From: Ochrobactrum quorumnocens
Lineage (GTDB): Bacteria > Pseudomonadota > Alphaproteobacteria > Rhizobiales > Rhizobiaceae
Assembly: GCF_002278035.1 (NCBI RefSeq)
Contig: NZ_CP022604.1
Location: forward strand, 806,001 to 870,000
DNA: 64,000 nucleotides
Reading direction: 5' to 3'
Shown piece by piece: positions 39,595 to 48,680 of this stretch (positions are counted from its first letter, which is position 1; every line of letters starts with the position of its first letter). Position numbers and translations under genes: made by a program. Below the pieces are notes generated by a model. That model worked only from the letters and a program-made list of their open reading frames with translations, ran no database searches and was not told the DNA's origin.

Positions 39595-42500
39595 ATGAGT
39601 GATACAGCAAGCATTGCAGCGGGCGAGGGCAAGTCGTCACCTCGTTTCGTTCATTTGCGGGTACATTCTGCCTATTCCTTGCTCGAAGGTGCTCTGCCCG
39701 TCGGCAAGATCATCAAACAGGCGATTGCCGATGAAGCACCGGCCATCGCGATAACCGACACCAATAATCTTTTTGGTGCTCTGGAATTCGCCCAGAAGGC
39801 TTCGAAAGATGGCTTGCAGCCAATTATCGGGTGTCAACTGGACGTAGGGTTCGGCGATCACAACGATAATAGCCGTAGTGCCAATCGCCGACTGGTCCTT
39901 GATTTGGCGCCTATCGTTTTGCTCGCTTCGACCGAAGAGGGCTATGCCAATATCGTAAGGCTCGTCAGCCGTGCATTCCTCGATACCCCATCGGGCGATC
40001 CGGTTCACATTGATGCAAGCTGGCTGTCCGGCTTGTCCGATGACGTCATCGTGCTTTCGGGTGGACAGCTCGGTCCAATCGGACGGGCTTTTGCTGCAGA
40101 TCGCCCGGACCGTGCAGAAGCGCGTCTAACTTTCTTGAAAGAAGCTTTTGGCAATCGGCTATATGTCGAATTGCAGCGTCAATCAGGCTATGACCGCGGG
40201 CTTGAGGCGAAGACCGTTGAACTCGCCTATGCGATGGACTTGCCGCTTGTGGCAACCAATGAAGCCTTCTTCCTCAAGGCGGAGGACTTTGAGGCGCATG
40301 ATGCGCTGCTCGCTATTGCTGAGGGACAAATCCTTTCCAATGATGATCGCCGCCGTCTGACGCCCGACCATCATCTTAAAAGCCGCGCCGAAATGACGGC
40401 TCTGTTTGCCGATCTGCCGGAAGCGCTCGAAAATACGATTGAAATTGCAGAGCGTTGCAGCTGGTTCACACAGACACGCCAGCCAATTCTCCCGCGCTTT
40501 ACTGGCGAATCTGACGATCCGGAAGCAGCTATTGAGGCCGAAGCAGAGGAGCTGGCCCGACAGGCGCGTGAAGGCTTGAAGATGCGGCTCGAAACAGCTG
40601 GTCTTGCTGAAGGATATACGGAAGAACAATATTCCGAACGTCTCGATTACGAGATTGGCATTATCACCCGCATGAAGTTCCCGGGTTACTTCCTAATCGT
40701 TGCGGACTTTATTAAATGGGCGAAGTCGCATGGCATTCCCGTTGGGCCAGGGCGTGGTTCGGGTGCCGGTTCTCTTGTCGCTTATGCATTGACCATTACT
40801 GACGTTGATCCGCTGCGGTTCTCGCTGCTGTTTGAGCGGTTTCTCAATCCAGACCGCGTATCGATGCCCGATTTCGATATCGACTTCTGTCAGGAACGTC
40901 GCGAAGAAGTCATTCGCTACGTGCAGGAGAAATACGGGCGCGATCAGGTCGCACAGATTATAACTTTCGGAACGCTTCAGGCGCGCGCTGTGCTGCGCGA
41001 CGTGGGCCGCGTTCTCGAGATGCCTTACGGGCAGGTGGATCGTCTTTGTAAGCTGGTACCGCAAAATCCTGCCAACCCAGTTTCTCTGGCGCAGGCTATT
41101 GAGACAGAGCCGAAGATCAACGAGGAGCGCGAGAAAGAACCGGTCGTTGGCCGTCTTCTCGATATGGCGCTGAAACTGGAAGGTCTTTACCGACACGCCT
41201 CAACGCACGCCGCCGGTATCGTGATTGGTGATCGTCCGCTTTCTGAACTCGTGCCAATGTATCGCGATCCGCGCTCGGATATGCCGGTTACGCAGTTCAA
41301 CATGAAGTGGGTTGAGCAAGCGGGGCTGGTCAAGTTCGACTTTCTTGGCCTGAAAACGCTCACTGTGCTGGAAACAGCGGTTAAGCTTGTCGCCCGTAAA
41401 GGCATTGAAATCGACCTTACGCGCCTGCCTCTTGATGATGAACTGACCTATGAAATGCTTTCGCGCGGCGAGACGGTCGGTGTGTTTCAGGTGGAAAGTG
41501 CGGGCATGCGCAAGGCGCTGCTCGGCATGCGTCCCGACCGCATTGAAGACATCATCGCGCTTGTGGCCCTATATCGTCCGGGTCCGATGGAGAATATCCC
41601 GACCTATAATGCGCGTAAGAATGGTGAGGAGGAAATCGCCTCCATTCACCCGAAAATTGATGGCCTGATCAAGGAAACGCAAGGCGTTATCGTTTATCAG
41701 GAGCAGGTAATGCAGATCGCGCAGGTGCTTTCGGGCTACTCGCTCGGTGAAGCTGACCTTCTGCGTCGCGCCATGGGTAAGAAGATCCGCGTGGAGATGG
41801 ACAAGCAGCGCGTTCGTTTCGTCGAAGGGGCGATTGCAGGCGGTGTCGATAAGGCGCAGGCGAATATGATCTTCGACCTGTTGGCCAAGTTCGCCGACTA
41901 TGGCTTCAATAAGTCTCACGCCGCAGCATACGCGATCGTGTCTTATCAGACCGCCTACATGAAGGCGCATTATCCGGTCGAGTTTCTCGCCGCGTCTATG
42001 ACCTACGATATGTCCAACGCCGACAAGCTCAATGACTTCCGGCGCGAGGCCAATCGTCTGGGTATCGATGTCGTGACACCATCCGTCATGACTTCCTTCC
42101 GCACATTTGAGGTGGGCGAAAGAAAGATTTTCTATTCGCTGGCGGCGATCAAGGGCGTTGGCGAAGCGGCTGTAGACCACATCGTCAACGTACGGGCTGA
42201 GAAGCCTTTTGAAAGTCTCGAGGATTTTTGCGAGCGGATCGATCCGAAAATCGTCAATCGACGTGTGACGGAAAGCCTGATCAATGCAGGCGCGCTGGAT
42301 TGCTTCGGGCGTGATCGCGCCGCTATGAGCGCCGGCATGGACCGCATCATGGGCTTTGCACAGCGCACGCAGGAAAATGCAGCAAGTGGCCAGTCAGATA
42401 TTTTCGGCCTTTCGGGAGCACCGAAAGAACAATTGATCCTGCCACAGGCAGCACCCTGGCTGCCGTCAGAAAAGCTCCATCGTGAATTTCAGGCGGTAGG

Positions 42501-43083
42501 CTTTTACCTGTCCGCTCATCCGCTGGATGAATATCGTCAGGTTCTCGACCGTATGCGCGTTCAGAGCTGGGCCGATTTTTCGGCTGCTGTGAAGCGCGGT
42601 GCAAATGCCGGGCGTCTGGCAGGCACTGTCACGACCCGTCAGGAACGCAAGACTCGCACTGGCAACAAGATGGGTATCGTGCAGCTTTCGGATGCCAGTG
42701 GTCAGTTTGAAGCCGTGCTCTTTTCGGAAGGTCTTGCGCAGTATCGCGATCTTCTCGAAAGCGGCAAATCGGTGGTGATAACTGTTGCTGCTGAAAACCG
42801 TCCAGAAGGCATTGGTCTGCGCATCCAGACGGTCCAGTCTCTCGAAGATGAAGCGTGTCGGATGCAGAAGGCATTGAGGCTTTATCTGCGCTCTGCAGAG
42901 GCGGTTAAAAGTATCGTGCCGCATTTCAACACGCGTGGTGACGGTCAGGTGAGCCTTATCGTGATCAAGGAAGAAGGCCAGCGCGAAGTCGAGATCGAAC
43001 TTCCGCACCGCTATCGCGTCAGTCCACAAATCGCCAGCGCCATGAAGGCAATTCCCGGTGTCGTGGAAGTCGAACTGGTTTAG
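39595..43083 (+). CDS. dnaE: DNA polymerase III subunit alpha
   Basis: DnaE (1162 residues) is the replicative polymerase. An N-terminal PHP domain starts with FVHLRVHSAYSLLEGA. The polymerase core has the catalytic aspartates in MPDFDIDFCQERREEVI and the finger region GRGSGAGSLVAYAL. A C-terminal helix-hairpin-helix and OB fold (AGTVTTRQERKTRTGNKMG) follow. The length and an intact PHP domain point to the replicative DnaE1, not the error-prone DnaE2. ATG 39595 with upstream GGGGAAA is chosen. The TAG stop is the first three bases of a dispersed repeat. Confidence 0.97.
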   Translation: MSDTASIAAGEGKSSPRFVHLRVHSAYSLLEGALPVGKIIKQAIADEAPAIAITDTNNLFGALEFAQKASKDGLQPIIGCQLDVGFGDHNDNSRSANRRLVLDLAPIVLLASTEEGYANIVRLVSRAFLDTPSGDPVHIDASWLSGLSDDVIVLSGGQLGPIGRAFAADRPDRAEARLTFLKEAFGNRLYVELQRQSGYDRGLEAKTVELAYAMDLPLVATNEAFFLKAEDFEAHDALLAIAEGQILSNDDRRRLTPDHHLKSRAEMTALFADLPEALENTIEIAERCSWFTQTRQPILPRFTGESDDPEAAIEAEAEELARQAREGLKMRLETAGLAEGYTEEQYSERLDYEIGIITRMKFPGYFLIVADFIKWAKSHGIPVGPGRGSGAGSLVAYALTITDVDPLRFSLLFERFLNPDRVSMPDFDIDFCQERREEVIRYVQEKYGRDQVAQIITFGTLQARAVLRDVGRVLEMPYGQVDRLCKLVPQNPANPVSLAQAIETEPKINEEREKEPVVGRLLDMALKLEGLYRHASTHAAGIVIGDRPLSELVPMYRDPRSDMPVTQFNMKWVEQAGLVKFDFLGLKTLTVLETAVKLVARKGIEIDLTRLPLDDELTYEMLSRGETVGVFQVESAGMRKALLGMRPDRIEDIIALVALYRPGPMENIPTYNARKNGEEEIASIHPKIDGLIKETQGVIVYQEQVMQIAQVLSGYSLGEADLLRRAMGKKIRVEMDKQRVRFVEGAIAGGVDKAQANMIFDLLAKFADYGFNKSHAAAYAIVSYQTAYMKAHYPVEFLAASMTYDMSNADKLNDFRREANRLGIDVVTPSVMTSFRTFEVGERKIFYSLAAIKGVGEAAVDHIVNVRAEKPFESLEDFCERIDPKIVNRRVTESLINAGALDCFGRDRAAMSAGMDRIMGFAQRTQENAASGQSDIFGLSGAPKEQLILPQAAPWLPSEKLHREFQAVGFYLSAHPLDEYRQVLDRMRVQSWADFSAAVKRGANAGRLAGTVTTRQERKTRTGNKMGIVQLSDASGQFEAVLFSEGLAQYRDLLESGKSVVITVAAENRPEGIGLRIQTVQSLEDEACRMQKALRLYLRSAEAVKSIVPHFNTRGDGQVSLIVIKEEGQREVEIELPHRYRVSPQIASAMKAIPGVVEVELV

Positions 43084-43184
43084 AGCGCGTCCCGAAAAGT
43101 GTGAAACGGTTTTCGGACAAAGATGCGCGTTAAAACAGATAATTAGAGCGCCGATCTGATCCAATCAGATCGAAACGCGCTTTA
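43081..43184. repeat. Type C' dispersed repeat (REP-like)
   Basis: This 104-bp element runs from TAGAGCGCGTCCCGAAAAGTG to CGAAACGCGCTTTA. It has an inner palindrome CGATCTGATCCAATCAGATCG and ends complementary to each other. It shares CCCGAAAAG, CGGTTTTCGG and AAAGATGCGCGT with the copy at 62303-62406. Its first three bases form the dnaE stop codon. Confidence 0.82.
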
Positions 43185-43187
43185 ATG

Positions 43188-43219
43188 AAAAACCGGCCAA
43201 TGGTGATTGGCCGGTTTTT
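43188..43219. terminator. Bidirectional terminator between dnaE and the LLM gene
   Basis: A 13-bp stem (AAAAACCGGCCAA / TTGGCCGGTTTTT) with a TGGTGA loop has A residues on the left and T residues on the right. It can therefore serve dnaE on the plus strand and the convergent oxidoreductase on the minus strand. Confidence 0.93.
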
Positions 43220-43222
43220 TCT

Positions 43223-44269
43223 TTATGCAGATGCTTTCAGGTTCAATGCTTTGCGTATTTCTGGCGCAACCTTGGTCCCGAACAACTCTATCGATTTCAT
43301 TGTATGCTTATGCGGCAGGTTACCAAGGGCGGTCTGCAACAAGAAACGATCATGTTTGAAATAGCTGTGCTGGGTTAGAATTTTATCGATCACCTGCTGA
43401 GGGCTACCGACAAGCAGCGAACCGCGCGGCTGGCACATGGCATCAAATTGTTCTCGAGTGGTTGGTGGCCAGCCGCGTTCCCGCCCGATTTTGCTCATCA
43501 CATGAGAGTAAGGGTCGAAAAACTCATTGCCAGCTTGTTGAGAGTTTTCAGCAATATAGCCGTGTGAGTTTATTCCAACTTTGAGCTTTTCAGGGGTATG
43601 ACCGGCCTTGAGGCCAGCCTCGCGATAGAAATCGGTCAGCTGTGAAAAGCGTTCCGGGTATCCGCCAATAATGGCAATTGCCAACGGTAAGCCAAGAAGC
43701 GCTGCGCGACCCACCGAGGCAGGCGTCCCACCAACCGCAAGCCATACTGGCAAAGAGCCCGGGAAGGCACGGGGATAGACACCGCGTCCATCAATTGCGG
43801 GGCGCGTAGTTCCGGTCCAGTCTACGCGTTCATTCTCCCGGGTATTGAGGAGGAGGTCGAGTTTTTCAGCAAAAAGCGTGTCGTAATCGTCGAGATCATA
43901 TCCAAACAGCGGGAAGGATTCGATAAACGACCCGCGTCCGGCCATGATTTCGGCGCGACCATTGGAGATGAGATCAAGCGTCGAGAACTGCTGATAAACG
44001 CGTACCGGATCATCGGACGAGAGAACCGTCACGGCACTGGTCAGTTTGATGTTTTTGGTGCGCGATGCGGCTGCTGCCAACACAATTGGTGGCGCAGAAA
44101 CGGCATAGTCTGGGCGGTGATGCTCGCCCACACCGAAAACATCAAGACCCACCTGATCGGCAAGCTCGATTTCTTCAATAAGATTGTTGAGCCGCTGTTG
44201 CGGCGAAAGGAGGCGATTGGTTTCGAGATCAGGCCCGATATCGCCGAATGTATAAATACCGAGTTCCAT
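43223..44269 (-). CDS. LLM-class flavin-dependent oxidoreductase
   Basis: The 348-residue luciferase-like monooxygenase fold protein starts [14 protein letters not shown] and includes [39 protein letters not shown] and [16 protein letters not shown]. These are typical of the F420/FMN-dependent LLM family, whose members oxidise small organic substrates with reduced flavin. The substrate is unknown. It is one of two minus-strand genes here that share an upstream sequence motif, suggesting a common regulator. Confidence 0.9.
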   Translation of the reverse strand: MELGIYTFGDIGPDLETNRLLSPQQRLNNLIEEIELADQVGLDVFGVGEHHRPDYAVSAPPIVLAAAASRTKNIKLTSAVTVLSSDDPVRVYQQFSTLDLISNGRAEIMAGRGSFIESFPLFGYDLDDYDTLFAEKLDLLLNTRENERVDWTGTTRPAIDGRGVYPRAFPGSLPVWLAVGGTPASVGRAALLGLPLAIAIIGGYPERFSQLTDFYREAGLKAGHTPEKLKVGINSHGYIAENSQQAGNEFFDPYSHVMSKIGRERGWPPTTREQFDAMCQPRGSLLVGSPQQVIDKILTQHSYFKHDRFLLQTALGNLPHKHTMKSIELFGTKVAPEIRKALNLKASA

Positions 44270-44298
44270 GGCGTTCCATCAATTCGTTGGCTGTCGCA

Positions 44299-44339
44299 AC
44301 CTAGTTAAGATGACTCATGCTGCTTGTTAAGAACGCACT
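44299..44339 (-). promoter_or_regulatory. Putative operator upstream of the LLM gene
   Basis: AACCTAGTTA at 44299-44308 and CTTGTTAAGAACGCACT at 44323-44339 recur, with few changes, upstream of the NAD(P)-binding gene at 45101-45142. In the recurring element TAACTAGGTA is the reverse complement of the first block apart from one end base. Confidence 0.5.
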
Positions 44340-44399
44340 GAAAGGTGATTGGGTTACCTTGAGGAAACCGGGCGGTTGCCCGCCCGGAAATAGATGGTT

Positions 44400-45041
44400 T
44401 TAGTATGCTGCGGTGAAGCGCTTTCGAATTTGCTTGCCTTGTTCTGCTTCATCCACGATTGCAACGGCCAGATCTTCTACGGAGATTTTGCTTTCGCCCT
44501 TGTCGTCAAAAACAGGCTCGTCTGCACCAAGGCGATATTTGCCTGTGCGTTCGCCGGGCTGGAGGATGATTGCAGGAGAGACAAAGGTCCAGTCCAGGTC
44601 CTTCTCTTCGCGCAACTCATTCAATGCCTGACGTGCACCTAGTGCGCCTTCTTTCCATTCGGCAGGGAACTCAGGGGAATCCACAAGCTGGTGGCCCTTG
44701 ATCGCGAGGCTACCGGCTCCGCCTACTGCGATGAGACGCTTAACACCTGCTTTTTTGGCAGCTTCATTGATGGAACGGCTACCCTTGATGTGGTTTTCAC
44801 GGATGTTGGCGTCCGCCCAGCCGGGATTGAACGCAGAAATGACGATGTCATGCCCTGCAATCTGCTTTGCGAGCGCATCGGTGTCGAATATGTCCGTCTT
44901 CACCGCAGTAACATTATCGAGTTTCGCAACCTTATCCGTATTGCGGACGAGCGCGGTTACGCTATGGCCGCGCGATGCGGCTTCCTTGAGAACGGCAGTG
45001 CCAACAAAACCCGTAGCGCCGATCAGTGCGATTTTAGCCAT
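44400..45041 (-). CDS. NAD(P)-binding Rossmann protein (NmrA/YwnB-like SDR)
   Basis: The 213-residue protein begins with the dinucleotide-binding motif ALIGATGFVGTAVLKEA and has RLIAVGGAGSLA and WTFVSPAIILQPGERTGKY, characteristic of atypical short-chain dehydrogenases of the YwnB/NmrA type. The function may be NAD(P)H-dependent reduction or redox sensing; the substrate is unknown. It is divergent from an HxlR regulator, a pairing often seen for quinone- or electrophile-responsive genes. Confidence 0.9.
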   Translation of the reverse strand: MAKIALIGATGFVGTAVLKEAASRGHSVTALVRNTDKVAKLDNVTAVKTDIFDTDALAKQIAGHDIVISAFNPGWADANIRENHIKGSRSINEAAKKAGVKRLIAVGGAGSLAIKGHQLVDSPEFPAEWKEGALGARQALNELREEKDLDWTFVSPAIILQPGERTGKYRLGADEPVFDDKGESKISVEDLAVAIVDEAEQGKQIRKRFTAAY

Positions 45042-45100
45042 GACAGTTTCCTTTCAGTTCCAACTGGAGAAGTGATATTTAATAATCAGGTTCTTTATGG

Positions 45101-45142
45101 TAACTAGGTAGTCGATACGACGAGCCTTGTGAAGAACGCACT
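45101..45142 (-). promoter_or_regulatory. Putative HxlR operator upstream of the NAD(P)-binding gene
   Basis: TAACTAGGTA at 45101-45110 and CTTGTGAAGAACGCACT at 45126-45142 match the element upstream of the LLM gene (16 of 17 bases in the second block). It lies in the divergent 193-bp region facing the HxlR gene. Confidence 0.5.
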
Positions 45143-45234
45143 TTTTCATGATTAGGGTACATGGAAGTAACCGCGCCGCTGGCAAGGGCGATCAGTCGAG
45201 AATGAAGCGCCAGAAGTTTGCCCAAGGAGATAGA

Positions 45235-45657
45235 ATGACGATCAACACACGCCCGGATGCTAAAGCGCCGCTATTGTCATCGACGGCTGCGTTTCAGTCT
45301 GACCCCGATGGCGAAGGCTTATGTCCTATCCGCGAAGTTCTCGACCGGGTCGGTGATACGTGGAGCATCCTCGTTGTTTTCAATTTGCAAACGGGGTCGA
45401 TGCGTTTCAATGCATTGCGTCGTGCTATTGAAGGGATTTCCCAGCGGATGCTTACTGTCACCTTGCGTTCGCTTGAGCGTGATGGGCTTGTGGCGCGCCA
45501 TGTCCGTCCAACGTCGCCGCCAGAGGTTGAATATTCGCTGACCGAGCTTGGCCACTCGCTGGCGGTGCCGATTGATGTTCTTGGCCAGTGGGCGGTCAAG
45601 AATCGTAAGGAAATGCGCGAAGCTCGTTCACGCTTTGATGGCGGTGTCGAAGAATAG
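45235..45657 (+). CDS. HxlR-family transcriptional regulator
   Basis: The 140-residue winged-helix regulator has CPIREVLDRVGDTWSILVVF (the family cysteine followed by the WS motif), ISQRMLTVTLRSLERDGLV and PPEVEYSLTELG. HxlR proteins commonly sense electrophiles or disulfide stress through that cysteine. ATG 45235 follows AAGGAGATAGA; an upstream in-frame start is less likely. It probably controls the divergent NAD(P)-binding gene and, by shared motif, the LLM gene. Confidence 0.93.
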   Translation: MTINTRPDAKAPLLSSTAAFQSDPDGEGLCPIREVLDRVGDTWSILVVFNLQTGSMRFNALRRAIEGISQRMLTVTLRSLERDGLVARHVRPTSPPEVEYSLTELGHSLAVPIDVLGQWAVKNRKEMREARSRFDGGVEE

Positions 45658-45709
45658 GGAACCTGATACCGGCGCATTCGTTACTCTCCCAGCAAAGGGA
45701 GTAAGAACA

Positions 45710-45907
45710 ATGCCAGCAAAATCACAGGCTCAGCAAAAAGCTGCAGGTGCCGCTCTTGCCGCCAAGCGTGGCGAGATCAAGAAAAGCGAGCTGATCGGCG
45801 CTTCAAAAGAAATGTACGAATCGATGACCGAGAAAGAGCTCGAAGAGTTTGCTGAGACCAAACATAAAGGCCTGCCAGAACACGTCTCAGACAAAAAGAG
45901 CAACTGA
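45710..45907 (+). CDS. DUF3008 family small protein
   Basis: The 65-residue protein is rich in lysine, alanine and glutamate. MPAKSQAQQKAAGAALAAKR at the start and MYESMTEKELEEFAETKHKG later identify DUF3008. The function is unknown, although it resembles stress-associated small soluble proteins. ATG 45710 follows AAAGGGAGTAAG. A longer frame starting at 45548 inside the HxlR gene is rejected. Confidence 0.88.
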   Translation: MPAKSQAQQKAAGAALAAKRGEIKKSELIGASKEMYESMTEKELEEFAETKHKGLPEHVSDKKSN

Positions 45908-45948
45908 TTAACATCAGCTGCTCTGATATCCGGAGCAACCAGCGCTTA

Positions 45949-46371
45949 TTACGCGCCTTTTCCGGGTGCCAATTCAATTGCCTTAAGCTTACCGCCAGTT
46001 ATGCCACAGCGCAGGGTGATCGTATCCCATTGTGTGCCGCCGCTTTTGGTGCGGGCTTCTCCGGGTACTGAAATAACGGCAGAAACCTTGCTCGCGTCTT
46101 TCGCGCTGAACTTCGATGATTTGTCATTGGTTGTGGCAGCAGCGATATCGTCCTTGGTGAAGCCGAGACGATCATATTTCTTGCTCTTCTTCACGTAATC
46201 ATAGGCGCTGGCGATGCAATCAGCCACTTGTGGCGAAGCTTGCTGGTCTTTCACGAGGGTCTGGTAGTTGCCAGTGAAATCCTTGGAGCGTTTCGGTACA
46301 GCGTCTGCATGAGCCGCGCCCGCGATGCCAAGAGTAAAAATTGCCGAAAGTATAATTTTGGTCGATTTCAT
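45949..46371 (-). CDS. Secreted hypothetical protein
   Basis: The 140-residue product has a clear signal peptide (MKSTKIILSAIFTLGIAGAA, cleaved after AHA) and a mature part with two cysteines (ADCIASAYDYV and TLRCGITGGKL) that could form a disulfide. I do not recognise a family. ATG 46371 is preferred to a start eight codons upstream because AAAGGA lies just before it and the signal peptide begins there. It is convergent with the DUF3008 gene. Confidence 0.78.
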   Translation of the reverse strand: MKSTKIILSAIFTLGIAGAAHADAVPKRSKDFTGNYQTLVKDQQASPQVADCIASAYDYVKKSKKYDRLGFTKDDIAAATTNDKSSKFSAKDASKVSAVISVPGEARTKSGGTQWDTITLRCGITGGKLKAIELAPGKGA

Positions 46372-46479
46372 GGATCGTTTCCTTTGAAAGGTCACCGCGC
46401 AAAAGTGCAGTGAGCAAAATCGATAATGACGATGCTATTAGAAAGGCAGTTTGGGCTTTTTAATGATGTCCCCCGTCTA

Positions 46480-46551
46480 GTGTGGTGGATTTGAAGTTCC
46501 CATCATTTGTGTTGCATCCACGTTTAGGAACTTCAAATCCGTAAACCACAC
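46480..46551. repeat. 72-bp imperfect inverted repeat
   Basis: The arms GTGTGGTGGATTTGAAGTTCC and the complement of GGAACTTCAAATCCGTAAACC face each other around a 26-nt centre. The arms differ by a four-base insertion. It resembles a tiny mobile-element remnant or a strong RNA hairpin at the 3' end of the extensin-like gene. Confidence 0.7.
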
Positions 46552-46583
46552 TCGATTCAATATCATACCAGCTCGAGAATATC

Positions 46584-47570
46584 TTATTGGCAGATTCGAG
46601 CAAGGCAGGATTTGCCGTGGCAACCCTGATCCAGATGCATGTTTGTAAGGTGTGCCGCATCCCCATCTGGTCCGATCACGGTCATGAAAAGCTTGCAACT
46701 TGCGCCATGCACAGCACGCCAGAACGCTTTGTCTTTTTCTGATCCGTTCCAGCCGCTTTCGAGTTCAGTTTTAGACCCATCCGAGAATTTGAACGACATG
46801 ATATCGAGCGCATTGGCGAATGCATGCTCAGAAACACGGCCGGTTGATGCGCCATTAACGTTGCGGCATTGATAATCCGATCCAGTGCCAATTTCGGTGA
46901 TCTTGACGCTATCGCCATACACTTTTTTAGCGGCATCTTTGACGTTTGTAGACCATTCAGCGAGTGTGACGGCCATGGCGCAGTTTGTCGTGACTGCATT
47001 TGCAAATTTTACAGGTTCATTTTTGCCAATAGCAGTGAGTGAGAGCGGCGAAAGCGCCCTGCATTGCGAGCCATCTTCGATCGGTGGCAAAAGCTTTCCC
47101 TCCACGTCGCCTGCCATCAATGCTGGACACGATACCTGATAGATACGTTCGGCCTTTTTTGGCTCAGGCTGTTCATCAACGGGCTTGGATTGTTTCATAG
47201 GTTGTTCGGGTTTTTTCTCAGGCAATGGCGTTACATCGGCGGGCGCAGGCACAGGCACCACTGGTGTAGGCTCTTTTGCCTCTTCACGTGCCGGGGCAGG
47301 CGTTGGCACCGGAACTATGTTGGAGGATGGTAACGCCTTGCTCTGGGTCGAAGAGGCGGCCTTTGATTGCTGGCGCTTCGTATTGCGTTTTTTCTTTGGG
47401 CGTTTTTTGGCAGACGGCTGCTTTGCGTTACCGCTCAACACCCTTTCAATGAGGTTCTGTGCATTTGCCGTTGTAGGTCCGGTCATGTTTTCACCGGGGA
47501 GTATCGTGATAGCGACGGCGACGAGACAGGTAATAATAATCTTTTGAAAGAAAGAGAAAGAAACGGCCAT
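46584..47570 (-). CDS. Extensin-like C-terminal domain protein (ExtC), secreted
   Basis: The 328-residue protein has an N-terminal signal/anchor (about residues 8-25). A basic and proline-rich linker follows (about 50-140, with KKRPKKKRNTKRQ and many PVP repeats). The C-terminal ExtC domain runs from YQVSCPALMAG to the end. Conserved residues are visible in SEHAFANALDIMSF and HLTNMHLDQGCHG, and six cysteines likely pair. The domain resembles M15-type peptidoglycan carboxypeptidases, so a cell-wall role is plausible. ATG 47570 with upstream AGAGG is preferred to GTG 47576. Confidence 0.88.
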   Translation of the reverse strand: MAVSFSFFQKIIITCLVAVAITILPGENMTGPTTANAQNLIERVLSGNAKQPSAKKRPKKKRNTKRQQSKAASSTQSKALPSSNIVPVPTPAPAREEAKEPTPVVPVPAPADVTPLPEKKPEQPMKQSKPVDEQPEPKKAERIYQVSCPALMAGDVEGKLLPPIEDGSQCRALSPLSLTAIGKNEPVKFANAVTTNCAMAVTLAEWSTNVKDAAKKVYGDSVKITEIGTGSDYQCRNVNGASTGRVSEHAFANALDIMSFKFSDGSKTELESGWNGSEKDKAFWRAVHGASCKLFMTVIGPDGDAAHLTNMHLDQGCHGKSCLARICQ

Positions 47571-47687
47571 GTTCACCTCTTTTGATAGCGAGCGCTATGG
47601 CCTAATGTCGAAGGAGGGCTTGTCGTTCCTTCACACTTGATGGCAGATCGTTGCATTTAGTCTTCGGGGGGATATCAACGTGTATGT

Positions 47688-47745
47688 ACCCGAAAATGGC
47701 TTCACACTTTTCTGGATGCGCGATAAACGGCTGAAATGGCCGAAA
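47688..47745. repeat. Diverged type C repeat upstream of rpsD
   Basis: The segment with CCGAAAATGGCTTCACACTTTTCTGGATGCGCGATAAACGGC resembles the REP-like family (CGAAAAG, CGGTTTTC, ATGCGCG in variant form) but is degraded. Confidence 0.45.
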
Positions 47746-47760
47746 ATCAGGGCTTCAGCC

Positions 47761-47789
47761 TTGACAAGATGACACCTCCATGACTAAAA
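47761..47789 (+). promoter_or_regulatory. Probable rpsD promoter
   Basis: A perfect TTGACA at 47761-47766 is followed 17 nt later by CTAAAA. Downstream lies a GGAGC/GCTCC hairpin at 47812-47827, within a long leader of about 160 nt before rpsD. Confidence 0.5.
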
Positions 47790-47955
47790 GCCGCCATCGC
47801 TGGAGCCTAAACGCTCCGGCGTTTCATTTGACGTGTCCCGTGGATGAAGATCGCAGCTGCGCGCTTCATTCTGTCAGTCCTTGTAAAACAAGGGCAGAGG
47901 AGGGCGCGTTTCCTATCTGTGCCGCAAGGCGCACCAACTTTTTAAAGGAAATGCG

Positions 47956-48573
47956 ATGAGCAAGCGCGAATCCGCTAAGTACAAAATTGATCGCCGTCTT
48001 GGCGAAAACATCTGGGGCCGTCCGAAGTCCCCTGTGAACCGTCGTGAATATGGCCCAGGCCAGCACGGTCAGCGCCGTAAGGGCAAGCTGTCCGACTTCG
48101 GTGTACAGCTCCGTGCAAAGCAGAAGCTCAAGGGCTTCTACGGCGATATCTCGGAAAAGCAGTTCCGCAAGACCTATGACGAAGCAGCTCGCCGCAAGGG
48201 CGATACCGGTGAAAACCTCATCGGCCTGCTCGAATCGCGTCTGGATGCGGTTGTGTACCGCGCAAAGTTCGTTCCAACGATCTTCGCTGCACGCCAGTTC
48301 ATCAACCACGGCCACGTGAACGTGAACGGTCGCCGCGTCAACATTCAGTCGTTCCGCCTCAAGGCTGGTGACGTTGTTGAAGTTCGTGAAAAGTCGAAGC
48401 AGCTCGTTATTGTTCTCGAAGCAGTTTCGCTCGCAGAACGCGACGTTCCTGACTACGTTGAAGTCGATCACAACAAGATGGTTGCAACCTTCGCACGCGT
48501 TCCAGTTCTGGGTGACGTTCCATACGCAGTTCAGATGGAACCAAACCTCGTCGTCGAATTCTATTCGCGTTAA
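47956..48573 (+). CDS. rpsD: 30S ribosomal protein S4
   Basis: S4 (205 residues) nucleates 30S assembly by binding 16S rRNA. The N-terminal [19 protein letters not shown] and the S4 RNA-binding domain with [20 protein letters not shown] and [15 protein letters not shown] are present. It stands alone, not in an alpha operon. AAAGGAA precedes ATG 47956. A strong terminator follows. Confidence 0.98.
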   Translation: MSKRESAKYKIDRRLGENIWGRPKSPVNRREYGPGQHGQRRKGKLSDFGVQLRAKQKLKGFYGDISEKQFRKTYDEAARRKGDTGENLIGLLESRLDAVVYRAKFVPTIFAARQFINHGHVNVNGRRVNIQSFRLKAGDVVEVREKSKQLVIVLEAVSLAERDVPDYVEVDHNKMVATFARVPVLGDVPYAVQMEPNLVVEFYSR

Positions 48574-48608
48574 TTCTGAGCCTCTAGCTCAGTCTGCAGA
48601 AATAAATG

Positions 48609-48641
48609 GCCGCCCTTGGTTCCCCCAAGGGCGGCTTTTTT
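48609..48641 (+). terminator. rpsD terminator
   Basis: A 9-bp stem GCCGCCCTT/AAGGGCGGC is followed by six T residues, 35 nt after the rpsD stop. Confidence 0.95.
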
Positions 48642-48680
48642 GTATGTAGGTCTAAATTTCTCTCATTCGTAGGAAGCACT

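Noticed and set aside
41569..42180. 203-codon minus-strand ORF inside dnaE
   Set aside because: Shadow of dnaE; no motifs.
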